Below are positions 8,328 through 17,586 of a stretch of 64,000 bases of DNA, one piece after another (position 1 is the first letter of the stretch; each line of letters begins with the position of its first letter). Both the position numbers and the translations under genes were made by a program. Under the pieces are notes generated by a model that saw only the letters and a list, made by a program, of their open reading frames with translations, made no database searches and was not told the DNA's origin. Origin of the DNA: Streptomyces sp. M41(2017) (GTDB lineage: Bacteria; Actinomycetota; Actinomycetes; Streptomycetales; Streptomycetaceae); the NCBI RefSeq assembly GCF_002078175.1, contig NZ_MWFK01000002.1:2046001-2110000 (forward strand), in the 5' to 3' direction.

Positions 8328-9110
8328 TCAGCCCAGCCGGCGCTCCCCCGCGGCGACGGCCACGCCCAGGGTATTTCCGGGCGGCGGGAAGGGGCAGACG
8401 AAATGGTCCGCGAACGCGCACGGTGGAAGCACGGTGCGGTTGAAGTCCACCGTCGTGCGCCCCTCGGCGTCGGGTGCCGCCGGGCGCAGGAACCGGAAGC
8501 GGTAACTGCCGTCCCCGCTGGTGGTGTCGGAGAAGACGGCCCACAGGGAGCCGTCGCTCTCCACCGATACCTGGAGGGTGAGGTCCTGCCCGTCGAGGGT
8601 GAAGGCGAGGATGCCGCCGATGGGGAGTCCGCGGGCGACGCCGTCGGCGTTCTCGACCCGGACGGTGCGGCTCTCGCCGTACGGGGTGAAGTGTCCCGGC
8701 ACCGACCAGCGTTCGTCGTAGGGGGTCGCCTCGATGCCGGCGAAGGCCTTCCGGGCGGGGGCGTCGGGGTCGTAGCGGCGTACGCCCCACAGTTCCTCGC
8801 GCACCAGGACCACGAACCGGCGGTCGCCGTGTCCGACCCGTGCCCCGTCGGCCGGACCGTGGTCGGCGCCCAGCACGATCTCGCCGGTGAACGGCTCTCC
8901 GTCGACGGTGAGCCCCTCCTCGGCCACCGCCGTCAGGACCACTCCGTCGCCCTTCACACCCCACAGACCGGGGATGTCCGGAAGTCGCCCTTCCGGATAG
9001 TCCTCGACCCAGTGGGTGGCGGTGAGCGAGAGCGGTCCGTACGGCGCGGACACCGCGGCCTCGCGGTGCTCCTGCCAGTGCTTCCAGTCCTCGGGTGCGT
9101 CCGTCGTCAT
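8328..9110 (-). CDS. DUF1684 family protein
   Basis: A 260-residue soluble protein starting MTTDAPEDWKHWQEHREAAV, the usual opening of DUF1684 (COG3358) proteins. The conserved C-terminal part includes TTSGDGSYRFRFLRP and VDFNRTVLPPCAFADHFVCPFPPPGN, the family signature with a conserved Asn and Cys. Function is unknown for the family. The ATG at 9110 is the first in frame, with upstream sequence losing coding character. It stands downstream of the FAD-binding protein gene on the same strand, with a gap of 149 nt, and ends before an imperfect GC-rich inverted repeat (about 8289-8325). Confidence 0.85.
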   Translation of the reverse strand: MTTDAPEDWKHWQEHREAAVSAPYGPLSLTATHWVEDYPEGRLPDIPGLWGVKGDGVVLTAVAEEGLTVDGEPFTGEIVLGADHGPADGARVGHGDRRFVVLVREELWGVRRYDPDAPARKAFAGIEATPYDERWSVPGHFTPYGESRTVRVENADGVARGLPIGGILAFTLDGQDLTLQVSVESDGSLWAVFSDTTSGDGSYRFRFLRPAAPDAEGRTTVDFNRTVLPPCAFADHFVCPFPPPGNTLGVAVAAGERRLG

Positions 9111-9259
9111 GTGATCAACCCTTCCACACGCACTCGGCCAACCCGAGGTGCGAGCGCGCCGTGGTGTCCGTGTATTCCGTGCGGCGCGGGCGCACGGCAC
9201 GGGCGCGGCGGCCCGCCGCGCCGTCGTGGGGCCCGCTCCCGCGCCCGTGTCACGGACCG

Positions 9260-11161
9260 TCAGGCCGCCATGCGGCAGGACAGCGCCCGCAGGAACGTGA
9301 GCGCGGCGCGGGCCGTCGCGTCGTTCTGCCGGAAGGCCGGCCCGCCGGTGCGCGGCCGGGTGAAGGCACCGGAACCCCGGGCGTCGGTGTGCGGCCCGAG
9401 CGCGAAGCGTCGGGGATGCGGGGTGCCGTCGTGGTCCAGGATCCGTCCGTCGGCGGGGTCGACGGCGAGGAGCCCCTCGGGGGTCGCGGCGGCTCCGTCG
9501 GTGTACAGCTCGCGCAGCAGGGTGTCCCGGGTGCGCTCGACGGTGGGGTGCGGCAGCCGGGCCTCGACGAGCGCGCGGGCCTCGACGACCGCGCCGGGCA
9601 GAGTGGCACCGGACGCCCGGAAGACCCCGTCCTCGGCGGTGAGGGTCATGTCCGGGCCGAGGAACCTCAGGATGCCGGCCCGGGACAGGGCGAGCATCTG
9701 CCGCAGCCGGGGCCCGGGCGGCCCCGAGGCCAGGTAGCTGAAGAACCCGTGCCACCACGGACCGATGTCGCCGAGCCGGACCAGTTGCCCGTAGACCGAG
9801 AGGAGTCCGAGGAAGACGGCCAGGTCGGGGCTGCGGGAGGCGTCGTGCCGTCGCTCCAGATCGTCCTCGATGTACGTCCGCAGTCCGCGCTGGAGATCCT
9901 CGTACGAGGTGTGCCGCACGCCCTCCAGCGGCCGGTCGAGCGCGGTGAGGTCGAGGTGGTCGGCGGGGTCGGGCACGGCGTCCGCGACCAGCGCCCGGAT
10001 CTCCTCCCCCGTGCCGGCGGCGTACTTCTCCTCGAAGTCCGGCCAGGGGGTGCGGGTGCGTTCGGGGTGGGCGGCGAACAGCCGGTGGTAGTGCGCGAAC
10101 CCCAGTTCCTTCTCGATCAGCGGCCACACGTCCCGCCGGAAGTCGTGGCCGTCCGGGCGGGCGAGCAGCGCGTCGACCTCGGCGGGCCCGAAGAACCGTG
10201 GCAGCGGAGGCCGTTCGCCCTCCCAGTCGTAGCCGATCTTGGAGTGGTAGGGGACGCCGCGCCGGGAGCCGACGTACAGGATCGGCTCCCGTCCGGACGG
10301 CCGGTAGCGGTCGCCCTCGAACCGGCCGCCGCGGCCCTCGGTGAGCAGCACCATCAGATCGACGAAGGCCAGTCCGAAACCGCGGACCAGGACGGGCTCG
10401 CCGGGCGCGAGGGCGGACAGGTCGCTGTCGGCGGTGAAGTCCGGCGGCAGGTGGAGCAGTTCGTGCTCGCGCGCGTACGCGGCCAACGCGACCTGCTCCG
10501 GGTCGAGTTCGGCGTCGAGATGGCCGAGGGTCAGGGCGACGGTGTCGGTGAGGAGCGGCCGGGCCCTGCCCTCCAGCCAGACCTGCTGCCGGCCGTCGCG
10601 GGATCCGCTCACCCGCACCGCACGGCACGCGTGCCGGTGCACCCGGATGCCCGGCGGCAGGGCGGCCACCGCCCGCTCGTACACCCACCGGAGATAGGCG
10701 CCCTGCTGCGGCCGGCCGGCGAACGTCCGCCCGTCGAGGCCGGCCCAGGTGTCCAGCGTGGGCCCTTCGAGCACGGGTCCGGCCATGTCGACCGTCTCGT
10801 CGGTGAACATGGTGACGTCCTGCGCCTCGGAGTTCATCCACAGCAGCGGCGACTGCTCGGTGCGCCAGATGCGTCCCGCGCCCGCCGGATACGGGTCCAC
10901 GACATGGATGTCGAGCACCGAACCGGCGTACAGCTCGGGTGCGTTGGCGGCGATCCGCTCCAGGAGTCCGGTCCCGCGCGGCCCGGCTCCCACGATCACC
11001 AGCGAGGGGCGGCCCGCGGTCGGCGCGCCCCGGTCCCGTGCGACCGGGACCCGTGCGGCGGGGACGTGCGCCGGCACGACGGGGCCGGGCTGCCGGGCGG
11101 CGGGCGGGGACACCGGTTCGTCCGGTGCGGGAACGGGGTGCGCAGGGGTGTCGGAGGACAT
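9260..11161 (-). CDS. FAD/NAD(P)-binding protein (NAD_binding_9 type)
   Basis: A large predicted flavoprotein of 633 residues. After a Pro/Ala-rich N-terminal segment of about 50 residues comes a dinucleotide-binding Rossmann motif, SLVIVGAGPRGTGLLERIA (GxGxxG type). Further conserved stretches include PLLWMNSEAQDVTMF, a second nucleotide-binding-like GFGLAFVDLMVLLTEGRGG, and GIPYHSKIGYDW-like sequence. This arrangement is that of PF13454 flavoproteins found in actinobacteria, several of which sit in secondary-metabolite contexts. The substrate is unknown and no biosynthetic partner is adjacent. The ATG at 11161 is preferred over the open frame to 11299 because it has GGAG at suitable distance and the upstream part lacks coding character. 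A TTGACA element and a TGTGAG inverted repeat lie upstream. Confidence 0.8.
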   Translation of the reverse strand: MSSDTPAHPVPAPDEPVSPPAARQPGPVVPAHVPAARVPVARDRGAPTAGRPSLVIVGAGPRGTGLLERIAANAPELYAGSVLDIHVVDPYPAGAGRIWRTEQSPLLWMNSEAQDVTMFTDETVDMAGPVLEGPTLDTWAGLDGRTFAGRPQQGAYLRWVYERAVAALPPGIRVHRHACRAVRVSGSRDGRQQVWLEGRARPLLTDTVALTLGHLDAELDPEQVALAAYAREHELLHLPPDFTADSDLSALAPGEPVLVRGFGLAFVDLMVLLTEGRGGRFEGDRYRPSGREPILYVGSRRGVPYHSKIGYDWEGERPPLPRFFGPAEVDALLARPDGHDFRRDVWPLIEKELGFAHYHRLFAAHPERTRTPWPDFEEKYAAGTGEEIRALVADAVPDPADHLDLTALDRPLEGVRHTSYEDLQRGLRTYIEDDLERRHDASRSPDLAVFLGLLSVYGQLVRLGDIGPWWHGFFSYLASGPPGPRLRQMLALSRAGILRFLGPDMTLTAEDGVFRASGATLPGAVVEARALVEARLPHPTVERTRDTLLRELYTDGAAATPEGLLAVDPADGRILDHDGTPHPRRFALGPHTDARGSGAFTRPRTGGPAFRQNDATARAALTFLRALSCRMAA

Positions 11162-11268
11162 GCGGAGGCTCCGTGATGCGTCGAGTCGAGCACGGGTGCC
11201 TTCACACAGGTCACGCAGGACGCCCTGGGGCGCCGCACGGCCGAGCCCCTCAGCAGGGCCGTGGCACG

Positions 11269-11299
11269 AGAGTACGGCGGCGTTTCCCCTCCGTGTCAA
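11269..11299 (-). promoter_or_regulatory. Candidate promoter of the FAD-protein gene
   Basis: On the minus strand a perfect TTGACA (11294-11299) is followed after 19 nt by TACTCT (11269-11274), about 107 nt upstream of the ATG. Spacing is slightly long. Confidence 0.35.
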
Positions 11300-11311
11300 G
11301 GGTGTCCGTAC

Positions 11312-11331
11312 TGTGAGCGGTCCGTCTCACA
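11312..11331. promoter_or_regulatory. TGTGAG-N8-CTCACA inverted repeat
   Basis: Perfect 6-bp arms with an 8-nt spacer, placed 13 nt upstream of the candidate -35 of the FAD-protein gene. A regulator binding site by position; the regulator is not known. The spacing does not fit the CRP consensus (N6). Confidence 0.4.
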
Positions 11332-11659
11332 TCGGTTGACGTGCCCCCGGATGCCTGTTCCACTTGGCCCATGCATCCACAGCAGTGGCTGGTCAAGCGC
11401 TCCCACATCGACTTCGGTCGCGTGTGGTCCTCTTCCTGTTGAGCTGACCGCCTGTGCGCCCGTCCCGGACGGTCGCCCCGCCGCACCTGCCGGCGTTTCG
11501 CAGCGTTTCCTCACTCCCCGCCTTCACACGCGCACCCCTCCCCTCACCGCGCACCACGGAACGGCGTCACGCCCCGTTCCGGGCCAGGACGACGACGGTG
11601 CGGGGCATGGCCCGAAGTCGGGCCGTGCCCCGCGCCGACACCCCGTTCGGCGAAAGGGT

Positions 11660-12922
11660 TCAGAGCCCGCAGTCGCAGCACGAGCAGCACTCACAGCACT
11701 GGCACGCCTCGCAGCAACCGCAGTCGCAGTCGCAGTCGTTCAGGCACCCTTCGCGCTTCTTGCGCGACCAGGGGCCCTCGAACTCGTCGGCGCAGCACAC
11801 CTTGCAGGTGCAGCACAGCCCGACGGCGGCGGCGCAGCCCGCCCAGAATCCTCGCTTGCCGGGGTTCGGGGGCTGGACGGAAGGACCTCCGCCGAAGGGG
11901 TTGCCGCCACCGACGTACGGGGTGCCGCCGTGCTGCGGCGGCGGCCCGAAGGCACCCTCGGGACCGAGCAGGACAGCCGATCCGAGTGAACCCGGAACTC
12001 CGGGGGTACCGGGGACACCGTGAAGATCACCCGACCCGTGCGAGCCGTCCGCGGGGTGCCCGCATCCCGACGTCCCGAACGCGCGGTCCACAGAGCGGCC
12101 CAGTTCGTGGGCGAGCAGCACATGGGCGAGCCTGCCGTCGGTGAACTCGGCCTCGCGCAGCGCGAGCCGTATACCGTGCAGGGCGTCGTCGGCGAGCCTG
12201 CGGGCCTCGGTGAGCGGCGTGCCGGTGGCCGTGAGCGGGTTCCAGGCACCCGACGCGGCGTCAGTTTCCCTGTCCTCCACGGCGTCCAGCAGATGCGCGA
12301 GCCGGCCGAAGAGCCGGCCGGCCTCGGCCAGCGGCGCGGCGTTGCCGGGACGCCCGGCGAGGACGGCGGTGTGGGCGAAGGCCGCCGCGGTGGCCGTCTC
12401 GGTGGGTTCCGTCACGGTCAGCAGCGAGGTGCCGGGGCCGGCCAGCGCCTCGATCCCGGTCTGCCGGTCCACCGCGTCGACGAGCACGGCGGTGTCGAAG
12501 CCGACGTCGGACCCGGTCCGTGCTCCGGCCCGCCCCCAGCTCGCCGCGACCCGGCGAGCGGCGAGCGCCACCGGCCTGCGCGCCAAGAGGCCGTCCCCGT
12601 CGGCGACGTGGTCGCTCACCTTGGCCGAGGCGAGGACGAGCGAGACGGCCGCGGCGAGCCGGGCACCCTCGCCCTGGGCGACGGAGGCGGTGCGCATGCC
12701 GCGCAGCGGACAGGGGCCGGCGGTGCGCCGCCATCCTGTGGCGCGCTCGGCCTGAGCCTCCGTCAGAACCGATATGAGCAGGCCGTCGTAGTTGGTGACG
12801 ACCCGTGCGAACTGGCCGTGGTCCCCGCGCAGTGCGAGGCACAACCCGCACAGATGCGCCATCCACTGCGTCTTGAGCCCCTCACCGAGGCGATGGCTGC
12901 AGGGCCTGACGATTCCGAACAC
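11660..12922 (-). CDS. DUF5685 family protein with cysteine-packed C-terminal tail
   Basis: A 420-residue protein beginning (V)FGIVRPCSHRLGEGL, the usual DUF5685 start, followed by WMAHLCGLCLALRGDHG and a long Ala-rich helical body. Conserved Cys residues near the N-terminus (RPC, LCGLC, GPCPL) may bind metal. After about residue 295 a Gly/Pro linker (GTPGVPG, GGNPFGG) leads to a tail with about 20 cysteines in the last 70 residues, many as CC or CxC pairs, ending CCDCGL. The start is the GTG at 12922, which gives the family N-terminus; a GTG at 12940 is also in frame. The function of the family is unknown. It diverges from sflA. Confidence 0.82.
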   Translation of the reverse strand: MFGIVRPCSHRLGEGLKTQWMAHLCGLCLALRGDHGQFARVVTNYDGLLISVLTEAQAERATGWRRTAGPCPLRGMRTASVAQGEGARLAAAVSLVLASAKVSDHVADGDGLLARRPVALAARRVAASWGRAGARTGSDVGFDTAVLVDAVDRQTGIEALAGPGTSLLTVTEPTETATAAAFAHTAVLAGRPGNAAPLAEAGRLFGRLAHLLDAVEDRETDAASGAWNPLTATGTPLTEARRLADDALHGIRLALREAEFTDGRLAHVLLAHELGRSVDRAFGTSGCGHPADGSHGSGDLHGVPGTPGVPGSLGSAVLLGPEGAFGPPPQHGGTPYVGGGNPFGGGPSVQPPNPGKRGFWAGCAAAVGLCCTCKVCCADEFEGPWSRKKREGCLNDCDCDCGCCEACQCCECCSCCDCGL

Positions 12923-13210
12923 GACACTCCCCCGTGACACGTACGACGTTGGGCTGCGGCATCGTATCGACCACTCCGTTCACCCGTACGCCCCGTCGTC
13001 ACCCGATCGCCGAGAGAAATCATATTTCACTCTCAGTCAGCAGCCGTACAGCACAGGACCCTTGGGGGGCGCGGGCTCTCGACGGATTCGCTGTGCACCA
13101 GTACCGTCACGAAACCCCCGCGCGGCGTCTATCCACTTGGCGCGACATCCGCATCATGGACGACCATGGGGATGCGGAAGCACGAAAGACCGCTGTGAGA
13201 GGAGGCGTCC

Positions 13211-13651
13211 ATGGGATCGGTGCGCAAGGCGAGTGCCTGGCTTGGCCTCGTCGACGACAACGATGACGAGCGTTACTACGACGACGACTACGCCGAGGGT
13301 CAGGAGACCCCTGGCGAGGCCTGGGTCACCGACCCGCGCGTGAAGGTCGCTTCCGAGACGGCGGAGGAGAAGGGCCGCCGGATCGGCACGGTCACCCCGG
13401 ACAGCTTCCGGGACGCACGCGGTATCGGCGAACTCTTCCGGGACGGCGTCCCGGTGATCATCAACCTCACGGCCATGGAACCCACCGACGCCAAGCGCGT
13501 GGTGGACTTCGCGGCCGGTCTGACCTTCGGCCTGCGCGGCACCATCGAGCGGGTCGCCACCCGGGTCTTCCTGCTGACCCCGGCCAACACGGAGATCGTC
13601 AGCGGCGAGGCCGCCGGCCGTCAGACCGACGGGTTCTTCAACCAGAGCTGA
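13211..13651 (+). CDS. sflA: SepF-like cell-division protein (SflA type)
   Basis: A 146-residue homologue of SepF, which links FtsZ rings to the membrane. Residues 1-12 (MGSVRKASAWLG) form an amphipathic membrane-binding helix, followed by an acidic, Tyr-rich linker (DDNDDERYYDDDY) and the conserved SepF core (VTPDSFRDAR, IGELFRDGVPVIINLT, RVVDFAAGLTFGLRG, RVFLLTPANTEI). The Streptomyces SepF itself lies next to ftsZ, so this stand-alone copy fits SflA, a SepF-like protein tied to polar growth and branching control (known from S. coelicolor, recalled). The ATG has GAGAGGAGG upstream. It ends in a terminator shared with the acyl-CoA dehydrogenase gene. Confidence 0.87.
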   Translation: MGSVRKASAWLGLVDDNDDERYYDDDYAEGQETPGEAWVTDPRVKVASETAEEKGRRIGTVTPDSFRDARGIGELFRDGVPVIINLTAMEPTDAKRVVDFAAGLTFGLRGTIERVATRVFLLTPANTEIVSGEAAGRQTDGFFNQS

Positions 13652-13678
13652 GGCAGGGCCGCTCACCGGCCCTGCCTC
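13650..13678. terminator. Bidirectional terminator hairpin
   Basis: 12-bp perfect arms (13650-13661 and 13667-13678), CTCAC loop, between convergent sflA and the acyl-CoA dehydrogenase gene. The hairpin begins inside the sflA stop codon. Confidence 0.75.
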
Positions 13679-13701
13679 ACCGGGGTTCCGGGAACGGGTC
13701 T

Positions 13702-14892
13702 CTACCGGAAGGCGTCGAGTCCGGTGAGCGCCTTGCCCAGCACGAGTTGGTGCATCTCGACGGTGCCCTCGTAGGTGAGCACCGATTCGAGGTTCGTGGC
13801 GTGCCGCATCACGGGGTACTCCAGGGAGATGCCGTTGGCGCCCAGGATCGTGCGCGCGGTGCGGCAGATCTCGATGGCCTCGCGCACGTTGTTGAGCTTG
13901 CCGAAACTGACCTGCTCGGGGCGGAGCCGCCCCGCGTCCATGCGGCGGCCCAGGTGATGGGCGAGCAGGATTCCCTTGTGGAGCTCGACGGCCATGTCGG
14001 CGAGCTTGGCCTGGGTGAGCTGGAAACCGCCGATGGGACGCCCGAACTGCTCCCGCGTCCTCGCGTAGGCGACGGCGGACTCGAAGCTGGAGCGCGCCGC
14101 GCCCATCGCGCCCCACACGATGCCGTAGCGGGCGTGGGAGAGACAGCTGAGCGGACCCTTGAGGCCGACGACCTCGGGCAGGACGGCGTCGGCGGGCAGC
14201 CGTACGTCGTCGAGGACCAGCTCGCTGGTCACACTCGCCCGCAGGGACCACTTGTGCTTGATCTCGGGAGCGGAGAAGCCGGGGGCGTCCGTGGGGACGA
14301 CGAACCCGCGGATGCCGTCGTCGGTCTGCGCCCAGACGACGGCGACACCGGCGACGGACCCGTTGGTGATCCACATCTTGCGCCCGGTGAGCACCCAGTC
14401 GCCGCCGTCGCGCTTGGCGTACGTCCGCATGGAGCCCGGGTCGGAGCCGTGGTCGGGCTCGGTGAGTCCGAAGCATCCGATGATCTCGCCGGCCGCCATG
14501 CCCGGCAGCCACGCCTGCTTCTGCTCCTCGCTGCCGAACCGGTGGATGGCGTACATGGCGAGAGAGCCCTGCACCGAGACGAGCGAGCGGATCCCGGAGT
14601 CGGCCGCTTCGAGCTCCAGACAGGCGAGGCCGTACTGCACGGCGCTGGCGCCGGCGCACCCGTAGCCCTGGAGCGACATGCCGAGGGCGCCGAGGGCGCC
14701 CAGTTCCCGCGCCAGTTCCCTGATGCCGGGCAGCTCGCCCTTCTCGTACCAGTCGGCCACGTGGGGCAGCACCCGGTCGGCGGCCCAGGTCCGCACGGTG
14801 TCGCGGATCGCGAGGTCCTCCGCGTCCAGCAGGTCGTCGATCCCGAGCAGATCGGCGGGGTCGAGGGGCGGCAGCTTCGAGGACGCGGACAT
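13702..14892 (-). CDS. Acyl-CoA dehydrogenase, glutaryl-CoA dehydrogenase-like
   Basis: FAD enzyme of the acyl-CoA dehydrogenase superfamily, 396 residues. N-terminal helical domain, middle beta domain (CFGLTEPDHGSDPGSM, WITNGSVAGVAVVWAQ) and C-terminal helical domain with YEGTVEMHQLVLGKALTG, the glutaryl-CoA dehydrogenase-type ending. The Glu of YEG is at the place of the catalytic base. It likely oxidises and decarboxylates glutaryl-CoA in lysine/tryptophan breakdown, or acts on a similar short acyl-CoA. The ATG at 14892 has GGAGG 7 nt upstream. A perfect palindrome 24-42 nt upstream suggests control by a TetR-type repressor, whose gene is not adjacent. Confidence 0.88.
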   Translation of the reverse strand: MSASSKLPPLDPADLLGIDDLLDAEDLAIRDTVRTWAADRVLPHVADWYEKGELPGIRELARELGALGALGMSLQGYGCAGASAVQYGLACLELEAADSGIRSLVSVQGSLAMYAIHRFGSEEQKQAWLPGMAAGEIIGCFGLTEPDHGSDPGSMRTYAKRDGGDWVLTGRKMWITNGSVAGVAVVWAQTDDGIRGFVVPTDAPGFSAPEIKHKWSLRASVTSELVLDDVRLPADAVLPEVVGLKGPLSCLSHARYGIVWGAMGAARSSFESAVAYARTREQFGRPIGGFQLTQAKLADMAVELHKGILLAHHLGRRMDAGRLRPEQVSFGKLNNVREAIEICRTARTILGANGISLEYPVMRHATNLESVLTYEGTVEMHQLVLGKALTGLDAFR

Positions 14893-14915
14893 ACGACAGC
14901 CTCCGGCGGGGGTGA

Positions 14916-14934
14916 TAACTAGCACCGCTAGTTA
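14916..14934. promoter_or_regulatory. Perfect 19-bp palindrome, probable TetR-family operator
   Basis: TAACTAGC-ACC-GCTAGTTA, 8-bp perfect arms around a 3-nt centre, directly upstream of the acyl-CoA dehydrogenase ribosome site. Size and symmetry fit TetR-family repressors of fatty-acid or amino-acid catabolism. Confidence 0.7.
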
Positions 14935-15025
14935 ATGATCTCGCCCCGACGTTACGACGCAGTCTCCCGCAAGTCCAGGGCGCTTCCCGGCCGGGCGGGT
15001 CACGACAGGGCCGACGGGCCCCTGT

Positions 15026-15463
15026 TCACGCGTCCGCGGTGGCCGGTACCCCGTGGTCGTACTGAGGGACCGGAAGGGCCGGCATCCAGGGCCGGCGGCT
15101 CCAGGTGAAGATCTCGACCTGCGGCGGCAACCACTGGTCCAGCCCGTCGAGGCTCCCCTCCTGAACGAAGACGCCACCGGGGAAGTCAGCCAGGTTGTTG
15201 GTGTAGACCCGGGAACCACAGGTCACGCAGAAGACTCGATCGAGTCCGTTCCCCGCGCAGGTCTCCGTGTTCTTCGGGTACGGGAAGCTTCTGGTCTCGC
15301 CCTTGACGGTGAAATCCGATTCCGAGACGAGGGCGAAGGTCGCCATCTCGCCGCCGGATGCCCGCTTGCAGTCCGTGCAGTGGCAGTTGGCGACGAACGA
15401 CGGGTCGTCGTCGAATCCGTACGTCACCGCACCACACGCGCAGTGACCCTGGTACTTGCTCAT
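15026..15463 (-). CDS. GFA/CENP-V fold zinc protein
   Basis: A 145-residue member of the GFA (glutathione-dependent formaldehyde-activating) superfamily. Zinc ligands are visible: CACG near residue 9, CHCTDCKR near 32, and CVTCGSRVY near 80. Streptomyces lack glutathione, so a formaldehyde-glutathione reaction is unlikely and the substrate is unknown. The ATG at 15463 (MSKYQGHCACG) is the family start. The frame continues upstream to 15538, but that part is Arg/Ala-rich and poorly supported. It is a single gene with no evident operon partner. Confidence 0.85.
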   Translation of the reverse strand: MSKYQGHCACGAVTYGFDDDPSFVANCHCTDCKRASGGEMATFALVSESDFTVKGETRSFPYPKNTETCAGNGLDRVFCVTCGSRVYTNNLADFPGGVFVQEGSLDGLDQWLPPQVEIFTWSRRPWMPALPVPQYDHGVPATADA

Positions 15464-15912
<449 letters not shown>

Positions 15913-17586
15913 CTACGCGGAGACGCGGGTCTCGGCGACGTCCCGGGGGGACGGGATGTCCGCCGAGCCCGGCGCGGGGTCCGCGCCCGGGTCCGGGACG
16001 GAATCCCTGCCGGGACCGGCGTCCGGGGCAGTGGCCGTGGCGGCGGGTCCGCAGTCCATGACCCGCGGCAGGCGCAGCGCCATCACCGCGCCGAGCAGCA
16101 GCAGGGCCGCGCTGACCAGCAGGGTCACATGGAGTCCGTGCACGAAGGAGGTCCGGGCGGCCTGCCGCAGCGCACCGCCCGCCGGTCCGCCGAGGCGCGC
16201 GGCGACCTCGTACGCCTCCCCCAGCGAGTGACCGGCCGCCTTCGAGTCGGCGGAGGGGACGCCCGGGACGGAGGACAGTCCGGGCGCGTACGCCGCGTTC
16301 ATCACGCTGCCCAGGAGAGCGATGCCGATACCGGCGCCCAGCTGGTAGGAGGTCTCGCCGATCGCGGCGGCCCCGCCGGACTGCGCCTGCGGCGCCTCGC
16401 TGAGCATCGACTCGTAGGCGCCGAAGAGTGTGGTCTCCAGGCCGAAGCCGAGCATGACGAAGCCGAAAAGGAGCAGCCCGGTGTTGTCCTCGGTGCCCAT
16501 GGCGGTGAGCGTGATCACGGAGGCCGCGGTGAGGCAGAAGCCGAGGCAGACCATCGTGCGCGGACCGAAACGGCGCAGCAGTTTCGCGCCCGCGAGGCCG
16601 GCGGCCATCGCCGCGACCGTCAGCGGCAGCAGCCGCAGCCCGGTCTCCAGCGGGGACAGGCCGAGGACGAGCTGGAGGTACTGCGCGGCGATCAGTTCGA
16701 GCCCGACGAGGGCGAGCATCGCGAGGACGATGCACCCCACCGACGTGCTGAAGGCGGGCCGGGAGAACATCCGCAGGTCCACCAGCGGATGCTTGCGCCG
16801 CCGCTGGCGCCGGACGAAGGCGGCCATCATCAGGCCGCCGACGAGCAGGGGCCCCAGGGTCAACGGGCTGAGGGGTGCCTCGCCGCCGCCGAGGCGCTTC
16901 ACCCCGAGGACGAGTCCGAACAGGCCGGCGGCGGCCATCAGCGCGCCGACCACGTCCCAGGGGCCGTCGCGGTCGCCGCGGGACTCGGGCAGCAGCAGCC
17001 GTCCGACGGGCAGGCTGACGATCATCAGGGGGATGTTGACGAGGAAGACCGATCCCCACCAGAAGTGTTCGAGGAGGAACCCGCCGAGCAGCGGGCCGAT
17101 GGCCGCGCCGACCGCCGCCACCGCACTCCAGATGCCGATCGCGAGGGCCCGCTCACGCCGGTCGGGGAAGACCTGGCGCAGGATCGACAGGGTCGCGGGC
17201 ATGATCATCGCGCCGCCGACGCCGAGCAGGGCACGGGCGCCGATCAGGACCTGGGCGTTGTCGGCGAGGGCGGCGATGCCGGAGGCGACGCCGAAGAGGG
17301 CGTAGCCGAGGAGGAGGACCCGTCGGCGGCCGATGCGGTCACCGAGCGTGCCGAAGAGGATGAGGAGCGAGGCGCAGACGAGGGGGTAGACGTCGACGAT
17401 CCAGAGCAGCTCCATGGCGCCGGGCCTGAGGTCCTCGGTGACGGCGGGCACCGCCACGTGGAGCACGGTGGCGTCGAGGGCGACCAGCAGGAGGCTGACG
17501 CACAGCACGACGAGGACGACCCAGCGGTTGGCACCGGCCCCGGTCTCCCGACGGCATCGCGCGGCGGCCGTGGTCGTCCCGGACAT
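15913..17586 (-). CDS. MFS drug-efflux transporter (DHA2, 14-helix type)
   Basis: Proton-driven exporter of 557 residues. The first helix (WVVLVVLCVSLLLVALDATVLHVAVPAV) with the LDATVL motif C is typical of the EmrB/QacA group. The motif A loop is GDRIGRRRVLLLG, and WWGSVFLVNIPL closes the fifth to sixth helix region. About 14 hydrophobic segments can be counted. The C-terminal 50 residues are Pro/Ala/Asp-rich and cytoplasmic. The ATG at 17586 has GGAGGT 6 nt upstream. There is no TetR regulator next to it in the window, so its substrate cannot be guessed from context. Confidence 0.9.
   Translation of the reverse strand: MSGTTTAAARCRRETGAGANRWVVLVVLCVSLLLVALDATVLHVAVPAVTEDLRPGAMELLWIVDVYPLVCASLLILFGTLGDRIGRRRVLLLGYALFGVASGIAALADNAQVLIGARALLGVGGAMIMPATLSILRQVFPDRRERALAIGIWSAVAAVGAAIGPLLGGFLLEHFWWGSVFLVNIPLMIVSLPVGRLLLPESRGDRDGPWDVVGALMAAAGLFGLVLGVKRLGGGEAPLSPLTLGPLLVGGLMMAAFVRRQRRRKHPLVDLRMFSRPAFSTSVGCIVLAMLALVGLELIAAQYLQLVLGLSPLETGLRLLPLTVAAMAAGLAGAKLLRRFGPRTMVCLGFCLTAASVITLTAMGTEDNTGLLLFGFVMLGFGLETTLFGAYESMLSEAPQAQSGGAAAIGETSYQLGAGIGIALLGSVMNAAYAPGLSSVPGVPSADSKAAGHSLGEAYEVAARLGGPAGGALRQAARTSFVHGLHVTLLVSAALLLLGAVMALRLPRVMDCGPAATATAPDAGPGRDSVPDPGADPAPGSADIPSPRDVAETRVSA

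Larger units (their letters stand above)
11162..11659. other. Gene-free region upstream of the FAD-protein gene
   Basis: About 500 nt between the start of the FAD-protein gene and the end of the DUF5685 gene. It contains the candidate promoter and inverted repeat listed separately. I found no credible ORF with a ribosome site and family similarity. Confidence 0.6.
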
